Assembly: GCA_002749535.1 (NCBI GenBank)
Contig: MZZL01000395.1
Location: 1 to 64,000 of the forward strand
DNA length: 64,000 bases
Direction: 5' to 3'
From: Apophysomyces variabilis
Lineage: Eukaryota > Mucoromycota > Mucoromycetes > Mucorales > Mucoraceae
Notes under the pieces: generated by a model
The model's input: only the letters and a program-made list of their open reading frames with translations
What the model was told of the DNA's origin: nothing
The model's database searches: none
In this document: piece after piece, positions 45,982 through 56,100 of the stretch
Position numbering within the stretch: position 1 is the first letter of the stretch
Layout: every line of letters starts with the position of its first letter
Made by a program: the position numbers and the translations under genes

Positions 45982-46647
45982 ATGTCTAAGACTACTCAGA
46001 AGCGTTCCACCCTCGCCGATGTTGTTACTCGCGAATACACCATTCACTTGCACAAACATGTCTTTGGTCGATCTCTCCGAAAGCGTACCCCTCACGCTGT
46101 GAAGGCCGTCAAGGCTTTTGCTCAAAAGACCATGGGTACTAAGGATGTCCGTCTTGACCCTGCCTTGAACAAGGCTTTGTGGTCTCGTGGTGTTAAGCAC
46201 ACCAACCACCGTATTCGCGTCCGTATTGCTCGCAAGCGTAATGACGATGAAGATGCCAAGGAAAAGCTTTACTCTTATGTCACCTACGTCCCTGTTGCCA
46301 GTTTCAAGGGTAAGTCAACGTTATAATTATTGAAAACGCTGTCTGGTAGAGAGGCAAATGCAATTGTTGTGATTATTCTTTTCTTCAATGAAAGAGAAGA
46401 AAAGAAAATGAACTCAGGTTGCAATAGCTGAACTTCTAGCAGCGAAATCGCAAGAGGTTGGAATTAAGTACATAGCTTCATGTGTTACTACAATCCCATG
46501 AGCTATTGTCCATGATTCCTATCTATGAAGCGAATTTATACTCAATCTGAACATTTGTTTTTTTCTTTTTTTGTATATTCTGTCCCTGCCCTTTCTTTCT
46601 TGGACGGCTATTCAGGTTTGGAAACTACTGTGGTTGATGACGAATAA
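45982..46647 (+). CDS. RPL31: 60S ribosomal protein eL31
   Basis: Exon 1 (45982-46309) and exon 2 (46616-46647) give 119 residues. The protein lies near the polypeptide exit tunnel of the 60S subunit. Characteristic stretches are VVTREYTIHLHKHVFGR, RAPHA-type KRTPHAVKAVKAFAQ, DVRLDPALNKALWSRGV and NHRIRVRIARKRNDDE. Exon 2 encodes only LETTVVDDE and stop, with the Gly codon split by the intron. The 306-nt intron is long for this window. The leader is pyrimidine-rich with six TCCA units at about 45957-45979, as is usual for fungal ribosomal-protein genes. Codon use (AAG, CGT, GTC, ACC) is clearly biased for high expression. Confidence 0.97.
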
Positions 46648-46866
46648 GCAGATAATGAATTTAAAGCAATGATTATGATGATGAATGGATATATCTTTTA
46701 CAATAAAACTAACAAAATAAAAGAAATCTAGCATTGTTTTCTTGAATTGATCTGATTAAACCAAGTTGCACTACGTCTTTTATCTTTAAAGTTCCGCCTA
46801 TTCCCAATTAGGGTTGCACAAAATTGGCAGAGCGTTTTTACCCTTTTTTCTTTCCTTTTTTCAGTC

Positions 46867-48246
46867 ATGGCTACGCGAAGCCGAACATTACTGTTTTTAC
46901 AGTACCGCAATTCATATGCAAGGACACAAAGCTCGGCTCCCCACTTTATTGGCGGTTCGGCAGAAACAGAGGGCTTGATTGAAAGCTCGGATAGTGTCAT
47001 TGAGATGTCCGTCTTGCCGCCTCAATGGTAAAAAGAAGAAAAAGACAAGAAAAATAAGCTTGGCATAAACTTGGAGAGACATTAATCACGAAGCATCGAT
47101 AGGGTGGACATCATTGATGAAGTGAATGAAGGCCTGGATGACATAAGAACAAAGAGTAGGGATAAATGCAGTTTTCCCAAATGCCCTGAACTCAAACCAG
47201 CGTTTTCTACTGTTTAGTTTCTAAACTCGATGGCATGCATCGGAAACACTTGCTGCCTGGTTTCGATGACCGGTCGTCTGACGAGGCAGCGATTGAACGA
47301 CTGACCGATGAGATTACCAATGTAAAGCAGCAACAAAAAAGAAAGAAAGGAAGAATGTATTGGCAACCTAGAACTGACTCTCCGTTTAAAACAAACTCCT
47401 CCAGGAATTCTACCGCATAAAACGAGAGATCCAGCGTGTCCAAGTGGATGCCCGTACCGGTTCGCAACAGGATCAGATGCTGGCCAGAAATGTACAGACC
47501 AGCCTTGCCACCAAATTACAGGAAGTCTCCACATCCTTTCGAAAGCAGCAATCGACCTATCTTCAAAGCAAGTAGTTTTTCTATTCTTTTTCTGTATCGT
47601 AACAAAAATGGGGAACTGAACAAACCCTTGTTGTTTCGATATAGAGATACAGGGGCAAGAAAATCGCAAAGCAGATATTCTTGGATTGGAGTCGAGTCTA
47701 AGTAACGAAGCGGCAGAACTTTTGTTAGATGAGGATGTGCAAGTGGTAAGGGATATTACCAGAAGACGAATGGGGTTTCGTTTCGACTAGTGGGTTTTTT
47801 GCTTAGCAGGTTAATGATATAGGGATTCACTGAATCGCAACTGGCCGTTCTCGAATCAAATGAAGCGGTGATTGACCAACGCGAACGAGAAATTACACAA
47901 ATAGCCAAATCAATACATCAGTTAGCAGAAATATTTAGAGATTTACAGACTTTGGTGATTGATCAAGGCTCGATGCTAGACCGAATTGATTTTAATATCG
48001 AACAAACCAATATCCAAGTGAAACATGCTTTTGGCGAGTTACAGCAGGTAGGCAAAAAAGCCAAAAAAAAAAAAAAAAATTCACGAAGGAGGAAAATCAG
48101 ATGGAAAGAAGGCTTACAATTGTATCTATTTCTTTTAGGGAGCAAGATACCAAAATAAGGCTCGAAAGCGAAAGCTGATTCTTTTACTTATACTTATAAT
48201 CTTACTGTTAATTGTGATATTAATTGTCAAGCCCAAAAAACGATAA
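46867..48246 (+). CDS. TLG2: TLG2, endosomal/Golgi Qa-SNARE (syntaxin-16 type)
   Basis: Seven exons (46867-47027, 47103-47155, 47218-47321, 47405-47567, 47645-47745, 47823-48047, 48139-48246) all join in phase: 304 residues. The protein is a t-SNARE for fusion of endosome-derived vesicles with the late Golgi. Order: short N-terminus with TRSRTLLFLQYRNSY, Habc region (LDGMHRKHLLPGFDDR, EFYRIKREIQRVQVDART), then the SNARE helix ESNEAVIDQREREITQIAKS to FRDLQTLVIDQGSMLDRIDF, with the zero-layer Gln in IDQG. The end is the anchor KRKLILLLILIILLLIVIL and a basic tail. Intron 4 (47568-47644) must use a GC donor (GCAAGT) to keep the conserved LQKIQGQENRK. The gene is convergent with the alpha-galactosidase. 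Its last exon is falsely repeated at 49256-49333 by the assembly. Confidence 0.93.
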
Positions 48247-49254
48247 CCCGTAAAACTTTTCTTTTTCCCCTTTGTAAATTAAATTACTTTAGAATTTTTT
48301 CTATATTTTTGGCTTCAAGGAACAGTATTTGACATTCTCCTGGACGAAGTAATGTGCAGTAACTGTTCGTATGAATGCCTAAGTTTTTCCCTGTCCAGAT
48401 ATCCTTCAGTTCAGCTGATGTTGTTAAACCAACGTCTGCAAAATCAAATCGTACATGATGGCTTTTTCCTAGCATGAATGGATAAACATGGGCATTGAAC
48501 AGGCCACAACAGATACGACCATCTGGCATCTGTTTCCACCATACTTGTTTTCGGTTGAGCCATACGTTGCCTGAACGTATGGGCCTGGCCATGATACCGG
48601 AGCGATGGATAGCGAGTATGTCTGGATGATTGAGCATGTGGAGATACTTGTCTGGCAGCATCCGAGGATCTGCTCCGATGCAGAACACAGAGCTAACCAG
48701 CGCCCAGAAGCTTATGTACGATCGTCGGATATCGTCATTGTCGAGTCCGTCGACGCATTTGCCATCGACCGTCATACCCACCAACACTGCGTCGAGGTCG
48801 ACAAAGAAGCCACGATGGCTTCCTACGACAGCGGTCTGATCAGCCCACGGCACTGCCTGAGTGATGCGTTGGAAGACACGGTAGGAAGTGGTCATGTAGC
48901 GTGTGGAGTAGGATTCGATATCGATGTAGATGCGAGCGCCATTGGCGAGCTGTGCCCATTCTTCGGCATAACTGGGATCCAGGTACCAGGACAGATTGAC
49001 CCACATGCCATATTTTGCAAAGGCTTTGGTCATCATGTGAAGACACTTGCGTGTGTCAGGTGCATTTTCGCCACTGGGTCCGCATCCATCAATCTTCACC
49101 AACTGGACATGCCAGCTGGCAAACAACTCGGCCAGCGAATCGTAGTATTTCTGTACCCATTCATTATGTTCATCCGGCATATAAGTGACATCCTTAAAGC
49201 CATTGCCTTGTTTCTTCTGTTTCACCAGGTCAGCCAAAGGGATGGAGGTCCCTT
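48169..49254. repeat. Assembly-duplicated segment, copy 1
   Basis: 1086 bases identical to 49256-50341 as far as I can compare. They contain the end of TLG2 exon 7 and, on the minus strand, the 3' half of the alpha-galactosidase gene (stop at 48284). They end abruptly at the N. They are best explained as the overlapping end of the left contig that was not merged. Confidence 0.9.
48284..49254 (-). pseudogene. Spurious partial copy of the alpha-galactosidase gene
   Basis: The same coding sequence as 49371-50341, running into the N at 49255 without the 5' exons. Because the copy is exact over coding and non-coding sequence and stops at an assembly gap, I treat it as an artefact rather than a gene. 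Confidence 0.85.
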
Positions 49255-49255
49255 N
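49255..49255. other. Assembly gap (single N)
   Basis: The only ambiguous base in the window. The sequence to its right restarts at a point already present 1087 bases earlier. Confidence 0.98.
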
Positions 49256-50341
49256 CGAAAGCTGATTCTTTTACTTATACTTATAATCTTACTGTTAATT
49301 GTGATATTAATTGTCAAGCCCAAAAAACGATAACCCGTAAAACTTTTCTTTTTCCCCTTTGTAAATTAAATTACTTTAGAATTTTTTCTATATTTTTGGC
49401 TTCAAGGAACAGTATTTGACATTCTCCTGGACGAAGTAATGTGCAGTAACTGTTCGTATGAATGCCTAAGTTTTTCCCTGTCCAGATATCCTTCAGTTCA
49501 GCTGATGTTGTTAAACCAACGTCTGCAAAATCAAATCGTACATGATGGCTTTTTCCTAGCATGAATGGATAAACATGGGCATTGAACAGGCCACAACAGA
49601 TACGACCATCTGGCATCTGTTTCCACCATACTTGTTTTCGGTTGAGCCATACGTTGCCTGAACGTATGGGCCTGGCCATGATACCGGAGCGATGGATAGC
49701 GAGTATGTCTGGATGATTGAGCATGTGGAGATACTTGTCTGGCAGCATCCGAGGATCTGCTCCGATGCAGAACACAGAGCTAACCAGCGCCCAGAAGCTT
49801 ATGTACGATCGTCGGATATCGTCATTGTCGAGTCCGTCGACGCATTTGCCATCGACCGTCATACCCACCAACACTGCGTCGAGGTCGACAAAGAAGCCAC
49901 GATGGCTTCCTACGACAGCGGTCTGATCAGCCCACGGCACTGCCTGAGTGATGCGTTGGAAGACACGGTAGGAAGTGGTCATGTAGCGTGTGGAGTAGGA
50001 TTCGATATCGATGTAGATGCGAGCGCCATTGGCGAGCTGTGCCCATTCTTCGGCATAACTGGGATCCAGGTACCAGGACAGATTGACCCACATGCCATAT
50101 TTTGCAAAGGCTTTGGTCATCATGTGAAGACACTTGCGTGTGTCAGGTGCATTTTCGCCACTGGGTCCGCATCCATCAATCTTCACCAACTGGACATGCC
50201 AGCTGGCAAACAACTCGGCCAGCGAATCGTAGTATTTCTGTACCCATTCATTATGTTCATCCGGCATATAAGTGACATCCTTAAAGCCATTGCCTTGTTT
50301 CTTCTGTTTCACCAGGTCAGCCAAAGGGATGGAGGTCCCTT
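49256..50341. repeat. Assembly-duplicated segment, copy 2
   Basis: Start of the right contig, overlapping the left one by 1086 bases. It begins inside TLG2 exon 7 (49256-49333 repeats its last 26 codons). Confidence 0.9.
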
Positions 50342-51013
50342 GGATCACCGCACCGGCTTCGACAGCATCTTTACGAATCCCAGGCAAGATGTATAATCCA
50401 AGTTTATGGCCATTGTTTGCCAAATGATCGGCTAAGGATCGGAGACCTTCCGGGAACAAATCAGGTCGATAAATCCATCGACCATATTCATCCAACGTAT
50501 CACACCTTGAAAAGAAAGAAGTCAAATTGAAAAACCAATGATCCCATAGCAAGTTATATTATTTATTATTGTTATTACCATCCCGAATCCAAGTTGATAT
50601 ATTCATATTCAGGCATCCGCGCTCGCATGACATCGGATATTTCTCGGATCGCCTTGTCATTAAACCTAGAGAAATAAAAGAGATTTTGCTCTTTGATTAA
50701 AATAGAGCCCTATCGTTCTCTCTCTCTCCCTGTCTCCCATTGACAAAATACGTGATTATGAATGATGCATTACCATGGATGGATATGTTTGCCTCCGTAG
50801 CCTGGCACACTATCCAAGATCTGGGTAGACCAAGTGGAAAACCCAAGTATAGGTTTCTTTGCCCATTCAGGTACAGTCCTGCAAAACGAAGCAGAAGAAA
50901 GGAAGCTGATCAGAAAACAGCTCCCGCATGGTTCTGTATGAACTTTCATTTGCATAGTCTTACCCATCCATGCATGATGAAGGCGATGAACTTGACGATG
51001 AAAATGAGGTCAT
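49371..51013 (-). CDS. Alpha-galactosidase, glycoside hydrolase family 27
   Basis: Four exons on the minus strand (51013-50964, 50878-50774, 50665-50579, 50505-49371) join in phase and give 458 residues. GH27 enzymes release terminal alpha-galactose from melibiose, raffinose sugars or galactomannan with retention of configuration. Landmarks are KPILGFSTWS, EYINLDSGWC, GRWIYRPDLFPEGLRSLADH, HKLGLYILPG, the nucleophile region QLVKIDGCGP (Asp), and FFVDLDAVLVGM with the probable acid/base Asp. A C-terminal beta domain runs from RICCGLFNAH to the stop. The N-terminus (MTSFSSSSSPSSC) is Ser-rich with no signal peptide, unusual for a fungal enzyme that is normally secreted. A further upstream exon is not excluded. 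The substrate cannot be told from sequence. It converges on TLG2, 3' end to 3' end. Confidence 0.88.
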
Positions 51014-53162
51014 GAATCAGTGGGATGGAAAATGACGGGAATGGTTCGTATGTTTCTGCTTGTGCTTATATTGGTTGCTTTTGACGCCGAACAATCGGGG
51101 GACGTATGGCTCCCTTGATTTCCCAATTTTCTGTGGACTCGAATGCCACAAAACGAGGGGAAACGAAACTCCACTCGTCTCATTTTTCATGAAACGATCC
51201 GGTCTTCCGAGTAACACAAATGATCTATATATACGCGGCTGAAAAGCTTCATGGATAACTCTCCCCCTTCCCTTTCTTTATTTTACTTGATTACTGGCTA
51301 TTGGAATTGAAGGGAAAAGAATTGTACTTCATCTTGTCTTTTTATTTCATGCTCAATTTTACCCAAACAGGATATTCAGACTGAAAAACGTTCAGAAAGA
51401 AGACAGAAATTGACAGAAAAACACAAAAACCAACTCGACGTTCCTAAACTTAGCCTCGCGAAAGCGCAGTCAATTCTTCTTAATTAACAAATCTCATCAA
51501 AGAAAGGGTACATGGTGACCCCACACCATAAAAACGTGCTTTTGGTTCCCTCGCTCACCATAGAAACCCAAAAGTTAAAAGACCGATCGAGCAACCACAA
51601 GCAAAAAAAAAAGGCCAATGGTTAGGTTTCAATGAAGCAAAGAAGTGTGCAGTACCACATCCCCCGTCTCTTTTTTTTTGGCTTTCCTTGGGAAACATAC
51701 AGAGAAAAAAGAAGAAGCGATTAGTTATTATGATTGCTGTATGATCTTTACATTAAGTAAGTTTTGTCCTTTTTATGGATTGGTAGGATGCATTGATAGC
51801 TCAATGCAGAAAGTGAAGAGAGAAAGAAAGAACCAAACTCAACCCAGTTGCTCCATGTTGTCAGCGCTGACCCTAATGATGCTATCTATTTTTTATTCTT
51901 TATCACTCAGTTTTCATATGAACACAATAAGTGTTTTCCCACCCTTTTTCTCCACTTATCGCACTGGAAACCATTACCCATAGATAACCATGACTATAAA
52001 TGAAATGAATAGAAAAGAAAGAGCTGACAAATCAAAGACTCTTTTTTTTTCAGATCCTCAATGTTTCTGCATTAAAAAAGGGTTATGTCCTGGTTAAACA
52101 TGTTGCCAAGGTAAAAAAAAAAAAAAAAAAAAAAAAAGATTTATTCGAATAAAGGCAGTTTGTAAAACATTGCATTATGAATTCCTTGCTGAAGATGCTT
52201 CTGTCATTTTGTCTTTCTTTGTCAACAAACAGTTCAAACAACGGCGTAAGAAAACCACACAAGCCCAGGTTTGTGTTCTTTTTTTATGCAGGAAGATGTG
52301 GTGTATAATGTAAGTTTATGTATGTATGTTGTGTTTGGCATATACACTAAAAATCCATCCATCCACCTTGGAATGATGGTGGTGCTTTTTTTTTTCCAAC
52401 CCCTACTTTTTTGTTTTTGGTTACAATGAAAGACAGAGAGAGAGTGAGAGTGAGAGAGGAAAAAGTAGTCAATAATGGGAGATTTTATTCCGCTGATATG
52501 AGATAGGGAACAACACTTTCAAAACTTGTTTACTCTATAACTCATTGTTTTTTTTATATCTCATGCAAACTATCTATCAAGTAAAATCTCCGCGTAACCC
52601 CAACTTTGATAACCGCAAAGAGTAAAGAAAAATGGTAAAGCGTCCTATAAGTGTGGTCATCCTTCTTTCTCAAAGGATTTCTGTTTCAATCGATCTATTT
52701 GTTTTTATTTTTCGCTTTCATTTTCCTTTCTTTTTTTCTTTTTCTTCTTATGCTCAGCATGATCAGCGGGTGGTTGCTGTTGTTGATAGGTTAGGGCAAA
52801 AAAAAAAGTGAGTGAGTAAGGGCAACGGTTTATTGCCAACGTAACATTGCCAAAATGGGTATGTCGCGTGACAGATATGAAAAACAAGAGAGTGAAATAA
52901 GTGAGAGAGAGGGGAGTGTCATCCCAATTCATGCAATATTTCGCTTAACCCTCTGGAACTTATTTCCTTTTCTTTTTCTCTCTCTTTTCTCTTTCTCTCT
53001 CTCTCTGTTGTTGTCACTCTTTCTTATTTCCCTTTTTTATTTCTTCTTTTTTCTTACCGCAGCAAACAAAAAGCGAAAAAGTCAATTGTTGCTATTGCAT
53101 TAGCATCTTGCCTTCATTGACTTTGCTGAAATAAAATACAAAAATACACAAAAAATTACGCC
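51014..53162. other. Region upstream of ATG11 with unresolved exon-like pieces
   Basis: No complete gene could be assembled. On the plus strand two pieces look like short exons with good splice borders. One is about 52052-52110 (LNVSALKKGYVLVKHVAK, then GTAAAA). The other is about 52233-52268 (FKQRRKKTTQAQ between TTGTCAACAAACAG and GTTTGTG). On the minus strand a Lys-rich tail ending at 52705 (AEHKKKKKKRKENESEK) could be the C-terminus of a small protein. The stretch also has long A, T and TC runs (for example 52111-52138, 52969-53010). It probably includes the ATG11 and alpha-galactosidase promoters. Confidence 0.3.
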
Positions 53163-56100
53163 ATGAAGATATACCGAGCTGAGACTGGCCAGCAAGTCAG
53201 TTGGCAGAGTTCAATCAATGATCAGATCCAAACGCAAGTGCTCCTTTTTGCTCTTTCTACTTTCTGCTTTTTAATCTAGTTTTGGCTATGGGTTCCATCT
53301 CCATGTTCCATTTATTCATTCTTTTCATTCATATAGTTTGGCTGATTTCAAACAAGAGCTCGAACAGCTTACAGGGGTGCCGGCTGACTGTCAGATCCTC
53401 ATGACCAGTTATGGAACCCAAGTAAAGCAAGAACAACTACGGGAAGTCATGGAAGCCACTGGCCAGGCAAGTTTAAGCATACCACGTTTCTTCACTTTCA
53501 CACTCATAATATAGCCATTAGAATGAATACATCGTTTTTTGCTATGATCGTCAGTATCTAGATGCAACACCGGAAGAAATAGCCACCCTATTAGACGTAG
53601 AAATGCCTAGCCTAGAACCTAAGATTCAAAAATTGGATGGTGAGTTGGACTTGCGCTGTGAAAAGCTGTAAAGAAATGATCTAACACGCATTGTATCATC
53701 GTAGTAGCCGTCTTACTACAAAATTCTCGCATAGCCACATCTCATTCAGAATTGACACTGTCTCAGACTTGCGACAGACACCTTTCCATTTTCACCAAGT
53801 TTGATTCTTATAGCCAGGTAAGGATGAAACTATTTTCCAAAAAAAAGTGTGTGAAAGCTAACCATAGCCATTGGTTTTAGTCACTTATCACGGCGGCGAC
53901 GGCCCATACCCAGTTGGCAAAGGCCATTGTGGATGAACAAAAATCGCAAAGTATGGCGCTTAATGTAGCCATGACCAACTTGGAGTCGCATTGTCGGGCA
54001 ATGAATCAAGATATTCAAACCTTTTCTATCCGTGCTGAAAAGGAATTGGCAAAACAGTCAGCGCTGGTCGCTGCTGTAGGAGTAGACTTGGATATTGTCC
54101 GTAGAATTGAAATTCATGAAAGTATTCGCAGCAGCATTTGGCTAGATAACGCAACCAAAGGCAAAGCACGCTTGATTGATTTCATCGACGAGCAACGCAT
54201 ATTACAAGTCAAAAGTAATACCGCCGATATCTGCGACTTCTTAACTTCAGAGCTTCGGGATCTTCAGTCATTAGCATCCGATCTGAAACAATATGAAGAG
54301 GATCTGCAATGTCAAATTGCCGAAGACCACAATTTGCAGCTACTGGATACAACACTAGCGGATATTCAGGAAATACAAACGAAGTCTCAATTTGTTCGCG
54401 ACAGGATTAATCGGGATCTGGGTCGTATCTATAGTAAAATAGCCGAACTGCTGCGTGTTCCGTTGTCCTCGCTTTTTTCATCCCTGTCATTGAGTACTTC
54501 GCAAGGAAGAAATAGTCCTGTGTTAGCCTCGCAAGGCAGCTACTCTTCATCAGCCACCATGACGTCGCATGCAAAGAAGACATTAGAAGCCTTCAATAAT
54601 CTGTCGGAAATTCACGTGAATGATTACCTCCCTAAACTTTACAATTATGAGACGAACATACGACAAAAAGTCACTGAACTGACATCCATCAAACGCCATG
54701 CTATTGAACAGTTTTTGAAAAATATGAACATCATCTCACAACTACAAAGTGAAATTGCTGCGGTCGCCCCACGTTTAGAACGCGCGAATAAGCGATTAGC
54801 TGATTTCAAAGCGAAAAATAATCCACGCGATTTGGAATCTGCAAGAGAAATACTGTTTGCCTATGTAAATAACTGGGTTTGCGTAGTATAGAAAAGCGTG
54901 TATTCACTGTATATTTCCGAATATGTAGGGTGCATTAATGATCGAGGTTGTCCGACGGAAAGAATATATCACAGTATGTCGTTACTACTTGCGCGTAGGC
55001 CTCGTAAATTCTAAAAATGATATGACAGATCCTTATCGAAAGTTCAAATACCATTGCTGATCTGCTGGCCAGATACCGTAACCAAGAAGAAAAACGAAGA
55101 GAATTTTTTCGACAGGATGTTAGCCCGTCCTTACCCTTCAAGATCCAAAGTATGCATCATGTTGGATTCAAAGTTAGACCGTACTCATAGCGTGGTAGAT
55201 GTTGGCGATGCTCCTCCTCACTGCGAGATAACGACTGTAAATAATAATAATGAGGATCTTACAGATATTGAAAGGGCGGATGTTGTTGGTAATAACTAAT
55301 GGATATAGAGATGTATCCTCTGTTAACACCATTTTGATAGCCCTTATCACATTGCTCAGCCAATATTATGCTGGGTCACGATCACAAGGAGCCTCCGATG
55401 CATCCGGCACACGGTCTGTTGCAAATCAGAAGCGATCCGATTCACTACGATCACCATCTCCTTTGATGAAAGTGACAAAGGCATCCAGTATTATGTCCAA
55501 GTACGTATGAGTGGCTATTTCCGTTATTTGTTAAGCTTATCAATGGCTTAGATCCATGTCTCGGAGGACTATCGGTCGGGATATACGCGGAGAAAAGATC
55601 CTTAATCTCCTTACAACAATGAACAGCCAATTAGACGGCCTTAAATTAGAGTTTCTGAAGGCTTTGGAGTCTGCTTGTATGTATATGCCTTTCACATGTT
55701 GATTGTGTCCGATCTAACACGATTTCAAAGTTTTTGTGGAAGGAGCACCTCGTCTTCGATTCAACAACCTACCATGGGCTGGTCAAGAACGAGGTATATA
55801 TTCTCCCAGTTGAATCATGAGAAAAGAAGAAGTGAACTGTATCCTTGACTGACTTCTTTTCTTAGATTCCGCTTCCGTAGCGTCTTCCGAGCATGAATAT
55901 CAACTTCAGCAAAAAAGCAAAGCGTTAAGTGATGCCGAAGAACAGTTGAAGGTAAAGCTCTTTATCCAATATGAATCTGGTTCCCTCGGATCCACTTAAC
56001 AATATTATCTCTTTAATAGGCCTATGAAACTAGGATCCATTCTTTGGAAAAAGTATTGCAACAGAACTTTAAATCCAGCATCACTATGGCGCAAGCGGGC

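Noticed and set aside
48605..49333. Plus-strand frame of 242 codons joining across the N
   Set aside because: Antisense shadow of the alpha-galactosidase gene fused by the assembly gap to the TLG2 tail; not a gene.
52705..52932. Minus-strand frame ending in a Lys-rich tail, considered as a Mediator MED19 C-terminus
   Set aside because: The tail is similar in style, but no upstream exons were found and the ATG11 start lies too close; left as unresolved.
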